DNA from: Peromyscus leucopus
Lineage: Eukaryota > Chordata > Mammalia > Rodentia > Cricetidae
Direction: 5' to 3'
DNA: 64,000 bases
NCBI RefSeq assembly: GCF_004664715.2
Contig: NC_051069.1
Location: 11,910,501 to 11,974,500 of the forward strand
The notes beneath the pieces were generated by a model. That model saw only the letters and a program-made list of their open reading frames with translations, was not told the origin of the DNA and did no database searches. The position numbers and the translations under genes were made by a program. Shown in pieces: positions 20,004-30,914 of the stretch. Positions within the stretch are counted from its first letter, which is position 1; every line of letters begins with the position of its first letter.

Positions 20004-20699
20004 CACATTTTAAAGAATTATCCTGAGAAACAAGTGACATACCATGTTACTAAGGACCCAGCCCATTACTTCTGGTCCTTGTCCCCCAGGGCTCATCTTT
20101 GGTGCTCACCCTCCCTCCAACCTTATATTTGTTAGGTATAAAAATCCCACACATAACCTCTCCTGTTGCACGCCAGCCTTGCCCAGGTCAAGTTCACTCA
20201 TCTTGGTTCTCCCAAGGCATCGGAGAAAGAACACATTTGTGCAGCAGCTGGTCTGGAATGATTCAGTCAGGAGAGCTTGAAATCCCATTCAGTTAGAATG
20301 TTCCGTTCAGATCAAAGGGAGAGCAGGGAAAGTTCCAGAACAAGCAACTCATTTCATGGGAGAATGAAAAGCAGGTGCAGACCCTTCCTTCACCCCATCC
20401 CTGTACAATGGGAGATGGGGTACAGTGACCCTGGGTCTATACTGAATCCCAGTATAAGAAGAAATACTTTAGCATCTGTTAAGTGTAGTTCTCGATGTTA
20501 GCCATTATTTAAATTTAATTCCTTCCAGCTTCTGGGAGACACCAGGCTGCAAGAGGCCTAGTGGGGCCTCCCCACTCCGGCCTGGAGAAATCTGCCTCTC
20601 TTGTAGAATAGTCACTTGCTATTCTGAGTGACCCTGGGCACCCCACTCTCCATGCTGCAAGACTGAGCAGAGAGAAGCAGTCTGGACCAGGCTTTGGCT
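20004..20699. other. Single-copy sequence, no gene
   Basis: Nothing recognised. Open frames of 60-90 codons overlap on both strands. Confidence 0.35.
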
Positions 20700-20872
20700 G
20701 CTGAGATGTGAATCCAAATGATGTTGCACATTGTAGGATGCCCAGCAGAGTCCCTGGGCTCTGCTTGATGAACACCAGGGACACCCTTTCCAATCACAAC
20801 AACCCAAAGTGTCTCCGGATATTGCCAAGCGGGAGCAAAATCACTGGGTAGGGACCACTGCTTTATACCTAA
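20700..20872 (-). mobile_element. MER5A-like hAT-Charlie transposon
   Basis: The plus strand reads GCACATTGTAGGATGCCCAG, AGTGTCTCCGGATATTGCCA, GCGGGAGCAAAATCACTGGG, ACCACTGCTTTATA. These match the reverse complement of the mammalian MER5A consensus. It is an ancient non-autonomous DNA transposon. Confidence 0.65.
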
Positions 20873-21377
20873 GCATGACCACCATGGCCCTGTGACTCAC
20901 CAGGGGCTGGCTCCTCTCTTCCTGAAAGCTGGGGTGCTGACCTTGGTGGCCACTTGTGCTGATCATGCCACACTTCCTGCAGCTAGCACAGAACAGAGCT
21001 CCATGTGCCGGCGAGTCCCAGAGCATCCTCTGGGCTGGATGGCTATGGTTCTTTGGACTCTGACCCTAGCCACCTGCAAATGGGTCAGATTCCAATCTTG
21101 GATGAGTGTCCTGCAGTCACCTACTTAGCTGTGGGCCCTTCATCTATATCTAACTCGACCTTGCCAAGCTCGCTCTGTCGGTTTTAAGGGCTAGAGTAGG
21201 GTATTGTGGGAACATGGCACCGGGAAGGAACAGAGAGAGAAGCAAGAGCTGCAAGATAGTGCAAGAGGCACCTGAGTCCAGAAGGAAGGAGACGGCCCGC
21301 CTCCTCCATCAGCCCGCGGCACCATGTTTCCTATAGTGACAGCCCACCACGTGTCAATCATGTCGAAAACCTTTATT
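20873..21377. other. Single-copy sequence, no gene
   Basis: No repeat or domain recognised. Confidence 0.35.
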
Positions 21378-21600
21378 CAAGGGGCTAAGGAAAGAGTTTG
21401 TAAAGTGCTTGTTACCTAGACATAGAGACCTGAAGTCAGATCCCCAGCACCCATATAAAAGGCCAGGCACCGTGGTGCATGTCTACGACCCAGAACTGTG
21501 GGGGGTGGCACAGAAACAGGAAGACTGGAGCTCACAGGTCAGCTAGCCTGACTGGATGGGTGTTCTCTGTGTTCATCGAGAGACCCTGTCTCAAGACCAC
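21378..21600 (+). repeat. B3 SINE
   Basis: The tRNA-like head GGGGCTAAGGAAAGAGTTTG is followed by AGTCAGATCCCCAGCACCCA and GGCCAGGCACCGTGGTGCAT. It closes with CGAGAGACCCTGTCTCAAGA. Confidence 0.75.
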
Positions 21601-21869
21601 ATTCCAGTGGAAGGGATTCAAGAAGCAGAACATGAGGGTGGTGGGGGCGAGGTTAGGAGGAATGGGAGGAGATGTGAATATGATCAAAACACATCGTACG
21701 GAATTCTCAAGGAATGAATAAAACCATGGGAAAAGGGGAAAAAGGTAAGGTGGAGAGTGTTTGAGGAAGACCCGCCGTATCAACTTAGAACGCCGTCTTG
21801 CATAGGGCAAGGACTCAGAAATACAGCTTTCCTTATGATCTCAATACGTAGTGCTCCCTTACAGGCTGT

Positions 21870-22185
21870 GACTTGACTGTTTGGCTCCCAGGGAGGATCT
21901 GGAGACTCAGGAGATGGGGCTAGAGCTGGAGGAAGTAAGTCCCAGGCGCCGGCGGTGGCGGTGGTGTTCTTGGGGCCATATTATCCCTTGCTGCTTCCCA
22001 TATCACTCTTATTTCCTGTCTGCTGGGATGTGAGTAGCTCTCATGACTTCATGTTCCCACCACCACGGTGTTCTGCCCAAGTGCCTGCAGCCAAGCAGGT
22101 AGGGGCTGAACCCTCAGAAACCATGAGACAAAACAAATATTTCCACACCTTAAGTTGCTGACGTCAGCAATGTGCAAAAGTGACT
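21870..22185 (+). mobile_element. URR1-type rodent repeat
   Basis: The 3' portion contains AACCCTCAGAAACCATGAGA, ACACCTTAAGTTGCTGACGT and AGTGACTAATA, as in related rodent copies. The 5' part is diverged and includes a GGCGGTGGCGGTGG trinucleotide stretch near 21950. Confidence 0.5.
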
Positions 22186-22289
22186 AATATATTCTTATTA
22201 CCCACATCAATTTTTAAACTTTCATGCAACATAAATACATAGGTACATACATAACTTACTTAGCCTAGCTCTTTGGTGATGGAACATTA

Positions 22290-22493
22290 CTGTGAGATTT
22301 ATTTTTAAATTATATGTATGTAGTGTCTCTGTGTGTGTGCGCACATGTGAGTGCGGGTTTCTGCAGAAGGTCGGATTCCCTGGAACTGAAGTTACCGGTG
22401 CTTATAAGCTGCCTGATGGGATGCCTGGCACAGAACTCAGGCCCTCTGGAAGAATAGTACAAACTCTTAGCCCCCAAGCCATCTCTCCAGCCT
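22290..22493 (-). repeat. B2 SINE
   Basis: Antisense B2: TG-rich tail, GGAACTGAAGTTACCGGTGC, ACAGAACTCAGGCCCTCTGG, and GCCATCTCTCCAGCC at the right end. Confidence 0.8.
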
Positions 22494-22842
22494 TTGAAAA
22501 ATCACATTTTTATATAATTTTGTTTTTAAAGCAATGACACAATGTCTGTCCATATCCACATGCCGTCACATATTTATGTCGTGGGTTTTGGAGACCAAGT
22601 TCCTAAAAAAGAGATCATGGGATTTATTCAATCAACATGCTTACTTCATATTATGTCCCAGAAGCTAGCAGAGTTTTTCTCACCCACCAACAGCGTACAC
22701 TGCTCATTTCTTCACACTCAACTTTAAAGGTAATCATTCTTTTTCATTGACTAAACCACGTAAATACCTTTAGCTATTAATAAGGCTAGATGTCTTTTAA
22801 ATGATTTTCCCTTGTAACGAGCCATTTGTTCATAGCAAGAGA
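22494..22842. other. AT-rich sequence, no gene
   Basis: AT-rich, possibly derived from old L1, but no diagnostic word is clear enough to assign. Confidence 0.35.
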
Positions 22843-22867
22843 GGGTGGGTGGGTGGGTGGGCTGCTC

Positions 22868-22925
<58 letters not shown>
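22843..22925. repeat. (GGGT)n G-quadruplex motif plus (CA)n
   Basis: Five G3 runs with single-T loops at 22843-22861 form an ideal parallel G-quadruplex motif. After a short spacer comes an uninterrupted CA array to 22925. Confidence 0.9.
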
Positions 22926-22926
<1 letters not shown>

Positions 22927-23044
22927 TTGCTTAGGTCCTGATGGATTTACAGGAATGGATTCTATGGTGTGGATATGTTTTTAGACTGTGTAGGAGCAGA
23001 GACTTTCTCCTCCACGGTTGCTAATGTTTGGGATTCTTTCAATT

Positions 23045-23222
23045 AAATTTTTATCTGTTTTATGGGGGTGTGTCCATATTGATGTGCACATGTGGAGGTC
23101 AGAAGACAGCTCACAGATGTCAGTTCTTTCCTTCCACCAGAGGGGTCCTGGGAATTGAACTCAAGTCGTCAGAGTCGGCATCAAGTATCAGCTCACTTGC
23201 CCTGTGCTGGCCTCAGTTTGAT
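23045..23222 (-). repeat. B3/B2-class SINE
   Basis: GTGGAGGTCAGAAGACAGCT, TCCTTCCACCAGAGGGGTCC and GGGAATTGAACTCAAGTCGT are the antisense landmarks. Confidence 0.75.
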
Positions 23223-24160
23223 GCCTTTGAGGAGACAATTTTGTCTGACTTCTAAAAATTTCGAAGGGACTGAATCTGCCAAACTTCTTGGGTGGCTTCT
23301 GGGCTTGGTGTCAGATTTAGAAAGGACTTCTTTAACTCAAGATAGATTGATAGATACAGACAGATGATATTGATTGACTGGTTGACTTATAGATGATAAA
23401 TAGATTGACTAAAAGAAGTATATACATAGATACTAAAATACAAAATTTTCTACATTGTCTTTTAAGATATACGGACAAGTTAAAAGCGTCATTAAGATAT
23501 ATATGTGTATGTGTATACATATATGTGTGTGTGTGTGTATATTTCCATACATTTATCACAGATCTTTGATACTTTAGAATTTGTTACTGTGCCTGGAATG
23601 AATATGTAGCTCACTTGTACCTCGCACAAGGCATTGAGCTGTGCCATGGTGTCTCACCATTAAACCCCCTGAACTCGAGCCAGCCTAGCCCAGGAAGGAA
23701 AACAAGCTGGAAACTGAGCGCGTGCCCTCACCCCCTACACCTCCCCCTCCCTCCCAGTCCATTTATTGTCTCCAGAGGCAGCAGGTGTTGCTGAGGTGCC
23801 TGCCTCAGAGCAGCGCAGGGCGAGGCCAGAGGACTGTCAAGGGAGCCATGAACACTCCATCACTTGAACACGACATTACAGGAATGGTCAGGGCCTGAGC
23901 GATGGTTACCTTGAGACCGCAGTAACTTATGTGCCCAGAGAAATCATTTTCCTGGAAGATGCATTTTAGGCAGAGTGGAGGCCCAGGTGACCGTTATATC
24001 ATCTGGTCCCAGGTTCCTGTGGATTTACACATGCTGGCTTCTCACAATAGAAAAAAATCTAATTACCAGTAGAATAACTTACAGGTAAGGAGACCTCCAG
24101 TGCGGGTCCAGCCTGGCTGTAAATTCTCACAGCTAGGCCCTTGGGAGGTGAGCAGGTGCT
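23223..24160. other. Candidate conserved non-coding stretch
   Basis: 23330-23600 is AT-rich with GATA-type repeats and a short GT run. 23620-24100 lacks recognisable repeats and has mixed composition, with AT-rich words (AATCTAATTACCAG near 24057) near the right. Conservation is a guess from appearance only. Confidence 0.3.
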
Positions 24161-24372
24161 CAGCTTAGGAGGAGGTACCCCACCCAGTGCAGGCCCAGCT
24201 TAGGAGGGGGTACCCACCCAGTGCAGGCCCAGCTTAGGAGGGGGTACCCCAACTAATGCAGGCCCAGCTTAGGAGGGGGTACCCACCCAGTGCAGGCCCA
24301 GCTTAGGAGGGGGTACCCACCCAATGCAGGCCCAGCTTAGGAGGGGGTACCCACCCAGTGCAGGCCCAGGCA
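24161..24372. repeat. Six-copy 34/35-bp minisatellite
   Basis: Units beginning CAGCTTAGGAGG start at 24161, 24196, 24230, 24265, 24299 and 24333, a mix of 34- and 35-base periods. Each contains GGTACCC (KpnI-like). Copies are about 95% identical. Confidence 0.95.
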
Positions 24373-25094
24373 GAAGGGTAGACCAACTCCTGAGGATCTT
24401 TGCCTTTTCTGAGCTTGAAAAGTATGGGGCAGGTGGGAGGGTGGAGGGGGACCAGCAGTCGAGTCAGCCTGCCTTGGATCTCTGCTCTTCTTCTGGCTGC
24501 CTCATACTGACCATTGTTTCTCGGTGTCTACATCCAGAGACCTTGTCTACCAGTATCAAGTCACATCCCAGGGCAAAGGTTTAAATACAAGCCTCCACTT
24601 TTCACAACCAGCCTACAGAGTGGGAATGTGTGTTCTCATTGTCCAGCGATAGACACTCAGTCAAAGAAGCTTGGTGGCCATGGCCACAGTGGCCCTGGCA
24701 GGAAGCCACAGAGCTCAGATTCCAAGTCATCCACCCGAATTCCAGCAAGCCCAAGTGTGTCTGGCACCCACGTCTGCGAGCACAGCAATTCAGCTAGGAG
24801 ACGTCACACAGGCCATCCGAGTATACTTCTATGTCTCCTGCTGAGGACTCCAGGGAGGCTCCCAGGACCTCACTCTCCGTGGCTGCCATGTGGCCTTCCC
24901 TCTGGTGACAACCTTTCCTTAGGAAGTAAGTTACACCCAGGCCAACACAGCTGCCAGGTCAGGAAGCTCAGGCTTGGATGGCCCTCATGAAGAAACCACA
25001 GCATGAGGCAGGCCAGCCAGGCACTGTACCTGACTCACAAACCAACCTTTTGCCTCCTTAGACCCAGCGCTCCCAGTTTCTGCTTGACATCTCA
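24373..25094. other. Single-copy sequence, no gene
   Basis: A 158-codon open frame at 24514-24990 shows no domain and overlaps a weak MIR-like stretch (24610-24730). I do not support it as a gene. Confidence 0.35.
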
Positions 25095-25461
25095 TGCTGT
25101 GGGATGTTCTCTATGCTGTGAATGTGTTGCTCTGATTGGTTGATAGATAAAATGCTGATTGGCCAGTAGCCAGGCAGGAAGTATAGGCGGGACAAGCAGA
25201 GAATGCTGGGAACAGGAAGGCTGAGTCAGAGAGATGCTGCCAGCAGATGTTAAGATACCTGTAAGCCACGAGCTACATGGCAACTTACAGATTAATAGAA
25301 ATGGGTTAAGATATAAGAAGTTAGCAAGAAGCCTGAGCCACATGGCGTACAGGTTATAAGTAATATAAGTCTCTGTGTGTTTACTAGGTTGGGTCTGAGT
25401 GGCTGCGGGACTGACAGGTGACAGAGATTTGTCCAGCAGGACCAGAAAATCTCTAGCTACA
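25095..25461 (+). mobile_element. ERV-type solo LTR, family A
   Basis: It begins TGCTGTGGGATG and ends CTCTAGCTACA. It shares with 6277-6596 the ordered words AGATTAATAGAAATGGGTTA, AGAAGCCTG and TTATAAGTAATATAAG. The flanking hexamers (ATCTCA/GTCTAA) match at 4 of 6, suggesting an eroded target duplication. It is longer than its sister because of an extra 5' segment. Confidence 0.7.
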
Positions 25462-25657
25462 GTCTAACACAACCCAAAAAGGGCAAGCAGAATTGTGAGT
25501 TTTGTAAGAAGATGAATGTTCTTATAACCACATGTTCAGGTGGTCCATTGACCAGCTATCAATACTGCATAAGTAACAAAATAGGGATTATTTATATTAT
25601 ATTTTTGTATTGCTTTCATGAAAAATTTTGCTTTCAGTGAAATCTTCAAATATGTTT

Positions 25658-25693
<36 letters not shown>

Positions 25694-25866
25694 GGTAACG
25701 TGTGGGTACATGTTTGTGTGTGTACATGTCCTGTCTCTGCCTCCCAGGGCTAGAAATACAGGTGTGAGCCAGCTTGCCTTGCTTTCTATGTGGATGCCAG
25801 GGATCCGAACTCAGGTCCTCAGACTTGCATGGCAGGCACTTTACCCACAAGGCATCTCTCCAGCCC
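25658..25866 (-). repeat. B3/B4-class SINE with GT tail
   Basis: A (GT)n tail (25658-25689) is followed by antisense SINE words: TGCCAGGGATCCGAACTCAG, GTCCTCAGACTTGCATGGCA and GGCATCTCTCCAGCCC. Confidence 0.7.
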
Positions 25867-26076
25867 AGTGCTCAACTTCACAAAATTTCATTCTACTGGC
25901 AATACTTCTCTAAGGAGTAAAAAAATAAAATGTGGCTGGAACTACAATATGGTTCAATTTCTAAAACATTTTATGATACATTTGAAAGTTGAAAAATACA
26001 ATTATTTTTCAAACATGATTTCAGTAAGTTATCCCCCCACCCCAAATTTTCGTCATTGCTAAAAAACTGAACAGCA

Positions 26077-26217
26077 CCGCTGGGCGTGGTGGCGCACGCC
26101 TTTAATCCCAGCACTTGGGAGGCAGAGGCAGGTGGATCTCTGGAGTTCGAGGCCCCCCCTGGTCTCTAAAGCAAGTTTCAGGAAAGGCACAAAGCTACAC
26201 AGAGAAACTTTGTCTCA

Positions 26218-26248
<31 letters not shown>

Positions 26249-26249
26249 G
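26077..26249 (+). repeat. Young B1 SINE with target duplication
   Basis: A near-consensus B1: GCTGGGCGTGGTGGCGCACG, TTTAATCCCAGCACTTGGGA, GGCACAAAGCTACACAGAGA, then an A/C-rich tail. CTGAACAGCA flanks it on both sides (26067-26076 and 26250-26259). It retains many CpGs, consistent with a recent insertion. Confidence 0.9.
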
Positions 26250-26284
26250 CTGAACAGCAAATTTTACATTGTAATTAATGGACA

Positions 26285-26480
26285 TAAAAGACTTTTTATT
26301 TTGTATGTGTCATGAGGAGGGGTACCAGGAGTACCACAGTGAGCATGTGGAGGGGGGGGGGGTCAGAGGACAGCCGCAGTCAGCTCTTGCCTTCCACCAG
26401 GTGGATACTGGGATTGAACTGACGACGTCCTCAGGCTTGGCAGCAAGTGCCTTTACCCAGTGAGCCATCACATTGACCCA
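26285..26480 (-). repeat. B3/B2-class SINE
   Basis: GTCAGAGGACAGCCGCAGTC, CTTCCACCAGGTGGATACTG, GCAAGTGCCTTTACCCAGTG and AGCCATCACATTGACCC are the antisense landmarks. A 10-base G run interrupts it near 26352. An A-rich stretch follows at 26486-26507. Confidence 0.75.
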
Positions 26481-26529
26481 AAGAGCAAAAAAGAAAAAAA
26501 AAAAAAAGCCATTTCTGCAGCTTTTGGGT

Positions 26530-26684
26530 GAACTTTTTCTTAACTTTCCTTTTTATTGAAAAAATTTCATACTATATATTCTGATCACACTTTTCCCCTC
26601 CCCCAACTCCTCCCCACTTGCCTGCCCACCCAACTCCATTCTATTTCTTCCTCTCTTTAAAACAAACAAACAAACAACCACAAG

Positions 26685-26737
<53 letters not shown>

Positions 26738-27650
26738 TTGTATTGGAAACCATAAAACAAAGTAATATGAAGCAAGTCTCCAAAAACACCACTGAGTTTG
26801 TCTTGTGTTACATCTTCTGCGGGGCATGGGACCTGCCCTGAAGTGTGGGTAATAGACCCGGGGAGACTCCAGTGAAGGAAAACGAATTTTTTCTTTGCAA
26901 GCGGGTGTCAAATACAGATAGCTCCTCGGTTATGACTGGGAGCCAGTGTCCTATTCCCTCTCTCAACACTGGGACCCCCCTGACTTGAACCCACCCAGGC
27001 CCTGTGCCTCTTCCTGGTCTCAGTGAGTTCATATGTGCGTCAGTCCTCTTGTGTTTGGAGGACAGCTTCCCTGCTGGCTCTTACAATCCTCTTCTGCATA
27101 GCTCCCTAAGCCCTTAGGGGAGGGGTTGATGAAGACATCCCATTCAGGAGTGATGATCCAAGGTCTCTCACTCTCCGCACATTGTCCATTGTGGGTCTCT
27201 GTTTTAGTTCTCATCTGCAGCAGGAGGAAGCTTCTCTGATGATGGTTAAGTGTGGCACTGGTCTGTGGGTACAGAGGAATGTCATTAGGAGTCATTTATT
27301 GCTATGTTCCTTTAGCAGAACAATGGTATCTGGGTCGCCCTTAGGTCCCTGGCCTATCCAGTTTCAGGTCTTGGCCACCTGAGCAGTGTCAGGCATGGGT
27401 TCCATCTCATGGAGTGGGTCTTAAATACAGTTGTCTCTCCCCATATTCTCTCCCTTACCCTTCTCTTCCACTCCCTCCCTATTTAATCCTCCCATGTCTT
27501 CATAACTATATATTCTATTTCCCCTTTCTTGAGAGATCCACCTGCTCCCCCGACCCCAGTCCCTTACTCAATTACTAACTTCAGTGGTTATACGGATTGT
27601 AGCATGCATACTGAAGGCTTAAAGCTAACACACACGTATAAGATAGCAAA
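26530..27650 (-). mobile_element. Rodent L1 (Lx-type) 3' end, antisense, 5'-truncated
   Basis: Antisense 3'UTR words include CCCCTCCCCCAACTCCTCCC, TTCATATGTGCGTCAGTCCT, GATGAAGACATCCCATTCAG, AGGTCTCTCACTCTC, AGGAGGAAGCTTCTCTGATG and CCATCTCATGGAGTGGG. A (CA)n array sits at 26691-26733. Only 3' sequence is present, with no intact ORF2. Confidence 0.8.
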
Positions 27651-28289
27651 AATTTTAACCCAAATGTACTTTACTGAATCGTTTCAAATTCTTAAAAAGT
27701 TAATCAGATATCAAATACTTGTATACAAGTAAGGTAACTCTCAGTTCTAGCATTTGATGCCCACCTAATCGGCGACAGGATGTATCACATCCACGGTGCC
27801 TTGAGTTTCGAGGATGGACATTTAAGTATAATGCAAATTATTCCGTCCTGTGACATCTGCTGCAGTGTGGGCTGGTACTGTGAAAAGCGTGTTAATTCTT
27901 ATCTCCAGAGCAGGACACTGGAACATGAAGAGAAACAAGAAAATGAATGCCTGGCACAAGCGGGAAACAATGATTTGCTCTACAAGAATCTACTGCGCTC
28001 AAGCTGAGAAGAAGGGTGTGACAGGTTAATTAATTTGCTTTTTCTCTGATCTGCTCAAATGCTCTCCGAAGCAGAGCCTATTCCTGGTGCTGTCAGAGAT
28101 GTGTGGTTCTCAGTCTTCACAGGATTAGCTTCAGTTTTCTAAGACCCAGGGCAAGGTGAGGAGGGGCAGAAAGAAGGGCTCCCTGGGCGTGGCTGGCCAG
28201 AGCTCTTGGAACTCATACTTGGAGGCACAGATGGAGCTGTACCTGTACTGAGCAACTCATCATAGCCGGCAGATGCCCTTTTACGCTGT
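27651..28289. other. Repeat-free block with Oct-type and homeobox motifs
   Basis: ATGCAAAT occurs at about 27832 and TTAATTAA at 28026-28033. A 75-codon open frame (27780-28007, plus) lies inside, free of recognised repeats, but has no known domain. I read this as candidate conserved non-coding DNA, possibly with a small exon; neither is proven. Confidence 0.35.
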
Positions 28290-28580
28290 GTGTAATTGTG
28301 TATGTTGTGTATGTGTGTGTGTGTTGTATTATATGTATGTGAGTGGTGTGTGTATGTTGTTTGTGTGTATGTGAATGTGGTATGTGTGTATGTGTGTGTG
28401 TGTGTATGTATGTGTGTGGTGTGTGTATGTGTGTGGTGTGTGTGTATGTATGTGTGTGGTGTGTGCGTATGTTGTATGTGTGGTTTGTGTGTGGTGTGTG
28501 TGTATACGTGTGTGTTGTGTATATGTTTTGTGTGTGTGGTATGTGTGGTGCGTGTGTCTGTGAGGTGTGTATAGATGTGT

Positions 28581-28625
<45 letters not shown>

Positions 28626-28636
28626 GTTGTGTGTGA
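28290..28636. repeat. Long degenerate (GT)n array
   Basis: About 350 bases of TGTG with TATG, GTGG and GTTG interruptions, ending with a pure GT run (28577-28620). The Val/Cys-rich and His/Thr-rich open frames on both strands are translations of the repeat. Confidence 0.95.
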
Positions 28637-29519
28637 TATTCAGGTATTCAGGACCACCCAAGTATAAAGGCCAAAGCAAAGCCTCTCTGTTCAGGGCTCA
28701 GGAAACACGGGAAACGGGGTGTGGAGGAGTCAGAGTCCCGCAATCAATCTCCAGTTTGTCATTTCATTGAAGGACTTGTGGGACTCAGCATGCGTCAGTT
28801 CCAATGATTCTCATTCAATACAGTGAAAGGCTCCAAGGCGGAATCCGCAGAGAGGGCCCTTGGGTCAAAGTCTAGAGGAAGCTGTGGGTCCCCTCTTCCA
28901 GATGGCAGCGCTTTGTCTTCTGGCAACAAGTGACAAGAACACACTTGGCAGGCTTCTACCGAGGACACTCAGGAGATCCAGAGCTCGGAGTGTGGGACAC
29001 TCGTCACAGGAGTCCTCTGCCAAGCACACCCCAGAGTTCCAGAGCCCAGACAGAAGACAGATATTCCACCTGAGCCATCCTGTTGGGACAGGGTAAACCC
29101 AGGGAGCCACTCAGGGAATGGAGGGGCCACTACTGAAGGCCTGGTCCAGGGACACCAGCCAAGGGCCAACCTTGCAAGCAGGCCTGTCTAAGGCCCTCTT
29201 CCTCACAGGAAGCATCAGGAAACAGCAGCAGGAAAGGAAAGCATTTTTAATTTCACCTCCCTTCAAATCCCACTTCCTGGGGTAGAGATGGAGACTGGTG
29301 TCCAGAGCTGATGGGGAGCTGGGGAGCTGGTTCCTACCTCGTCCAGATTCATCTCAGTGATCCTGAACAGTCTGCATCTTTCATAGCATTCCGAGTACAC
29401 AGACACCATAATCTACTTGCTCTCACAAGCTGCTAACAGAAAGAGACATGTGTGATGCTCAGGTTTACATTCAAGCAAATCTTAAACAATACGCTGTTTA
29501 ATGACATCGTGGGCGTGGA
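28637..29519. other. Single-copy sequence, no gene
   Basis: No repeat recognised. Short frames on both strands have no domain. Confidence 0.35.
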
Positions 29520-29803
29520 CTGGGGGCTGGGGAGACGGCTCACTGTGTAAAGCACTTGACACGGAAGTGTGAGGACCAGAGATGGGATCCCCAGGACTTC
29601 TGGAAATGACAGGCAAGTGTGGTGGTGACCTACCTCTTCTATCAGCATCCGAGTATCCTGTGAACAAGCTGATCAACTCGACGAAGTGAGCTTGAGTTCA
29701 GTGAGAGACCTGGCCTCAACATACAAGGTGTAGAGAAATAGAGGAAGACACCAGACATCAACCTCTGGCCTCCACACGTACCTGTGCACACACACACCCA
29801 TAG
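29520..29803 (+). repeat. B3 SINE
   Basis: GGGGGCTGGGGAGACGGCTC, AGTGAGAGACCTGGCCTCAA, GACATCAACCTCTGGCCTCC and a CACA tail follow full-length B3 order. Confidence 0.8.
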
Positions 29804-29822
29804 ACATACGAATATGGACGAC

Positions 29823-29823
<1 letters not shown>

Positions 29824-29861
<38 letters not shown>
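29824..29861. repeat. (CA)n microsatellite
   Basis: About 18 CA units forming the extension of the B3 tail. Confidence 0.95.
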
Positions 29862-29863
<2 letters not shown>

Positions 29864-29944
29864 TGCTATGGGCTATAAACGATTTTCTAATCAAGTGAGT
29901 TCAGGACAACCTTTACCCGTAGAAGGGATGTAGGCACAGAGACC

Positions 29945-30056
29945 AGAGAGAGAGAAACCACAGCTATGAGGGGGTTCACAGGCCATGTAAGAAAGTTTGC
30001 CTGCAATCCCAGAGCAGGGTAAGGCAGAGGGCTAGCCTAGGCTACACAGTCAGACC
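29945..30056 (+). repeat. Old B1-like SINE
   Basis: TTTGCCTGCAATCCCAGAGC, GCTAGCCTAGGCTACACAGT and CAGACCATCTCCAAATAAAC follow B1 order with high divergence. Confidence 0.55.
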
Positions 30057-30077
30057 ATCTCCAAATAAACAAAGGAA

Positions 30078-30216
30078 CAGAAAAGCCTAGTGGTACAGGC
30101 CTGGAATGCTAGATACCCTGGAGACTGAAGCAGGAGGATTTCAAGTTCAAGGCCTGCTTGGGCTACAGAATGAGTTCAAGGGCAACATGAGAAACTGAGA
30201 CCTTGCCTCAAAATAA
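30078..30216 (+). repeat. Old B1-like SINE (PB1D type)
   Basis: AGTGGTACAGGCCTGGAATG, GAAGCAGGAGGATTTCAAGT, AGGCCTGCTTGGGCTACAGA and TGCCTCAAAATAAAAAG. It is followed directly by an ID-like head. Confidence 0.6.
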
Positions 30217-30229
30217 AAAGTCAAAAGAG

Positions 30230-30292
30230 GGCTGGTGCTCAGTGGTGGAATGCAACAGGTAATACGGCTCCAGCTTCAACCCCCAGTACCTG
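30230..30292 (+). repeat. ID-like SINE head
   Basis: AGGGCTGGTGCTCAGTGGTG then TTCAACCCCCAGTACC, an ID-type A/B box pair. Confidence 0.5.
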
Positions 30293-30564
30293 GGAAGAGA
30301 AGAGTCACGGTCACAAAGTCACATGAAATATGTATGAACGTACTGAAGCTCTCACAAGCACCGTAAGCCCACACTACAACATTTAAATCTTTAACTTTCT
30401 ACCTGTGGAAGGGGTCTAAATGCTTCCATTAAAATACATCTATGTGAACTAAAGTCTGAGATGGATTAAAAGGGATCCATCCAATGAGACTGTCACACAG
30501 TGATGTGACAACAGTCATCCTCTGGTGGCTGCATACCTGCCACCCAAGCTCAACTTGCTAGGTC

Positions 30565-30730
30565 CTGAGGGAGATCATAGCCACAGAGATGTTTGCATCA
30601 TCTGAAATCACAGCCACAGAGATTTTGCACCGGATCTGAGAATCAACACAGAGATGTTTGCACCCGGGATCTGAGGGAGATCACAGCCACAGAGATGTTT
30701 GCACCATCTGAGGAGATCAAGCACAGAGAT
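30565..30730. repeat. Irregular minisatellite, about 37-bp units
   Basis: Four to five units built from GAGATCACAGCCACAGAGAT and GTTTGCACC motifs with internal deletions. Small plus-strand frames reflect the repeat. Confidence 0.85.
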
Positions 30731-30914
30731 GGACCAGATCGGACGATACTAACATTTCCTCCTAGGAGAGCAGTGCACTTGGATCCAACAGGGAACCCTT
30801 GATTGCTGAGGTCACAGTGACCATGCATACGGGGGCATCTATCAACAGACACAAAGGTAAAGCTGTGCATAACCTGCGCTTTACAAGGCTTCCTTCAGTC
30901 CCAGGGCCATATTC

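Noticed and set aside
21940..21970. CpG island / promoter from GGCGGTGGCGG stretch
   Set aside because: Too short, and the surrounding sequence is CpG-poor and part of a URR1-type repeat.
25095..25461. Intact endogenous retrovirus
   Set aside because: Only LTR sequence is present; no gag, pol or env similarity follows either LTR pair.
28296..28679. Cys/Val-rich and His/Thr-rich frames
   Set aside because: Both are translations of the GT array.
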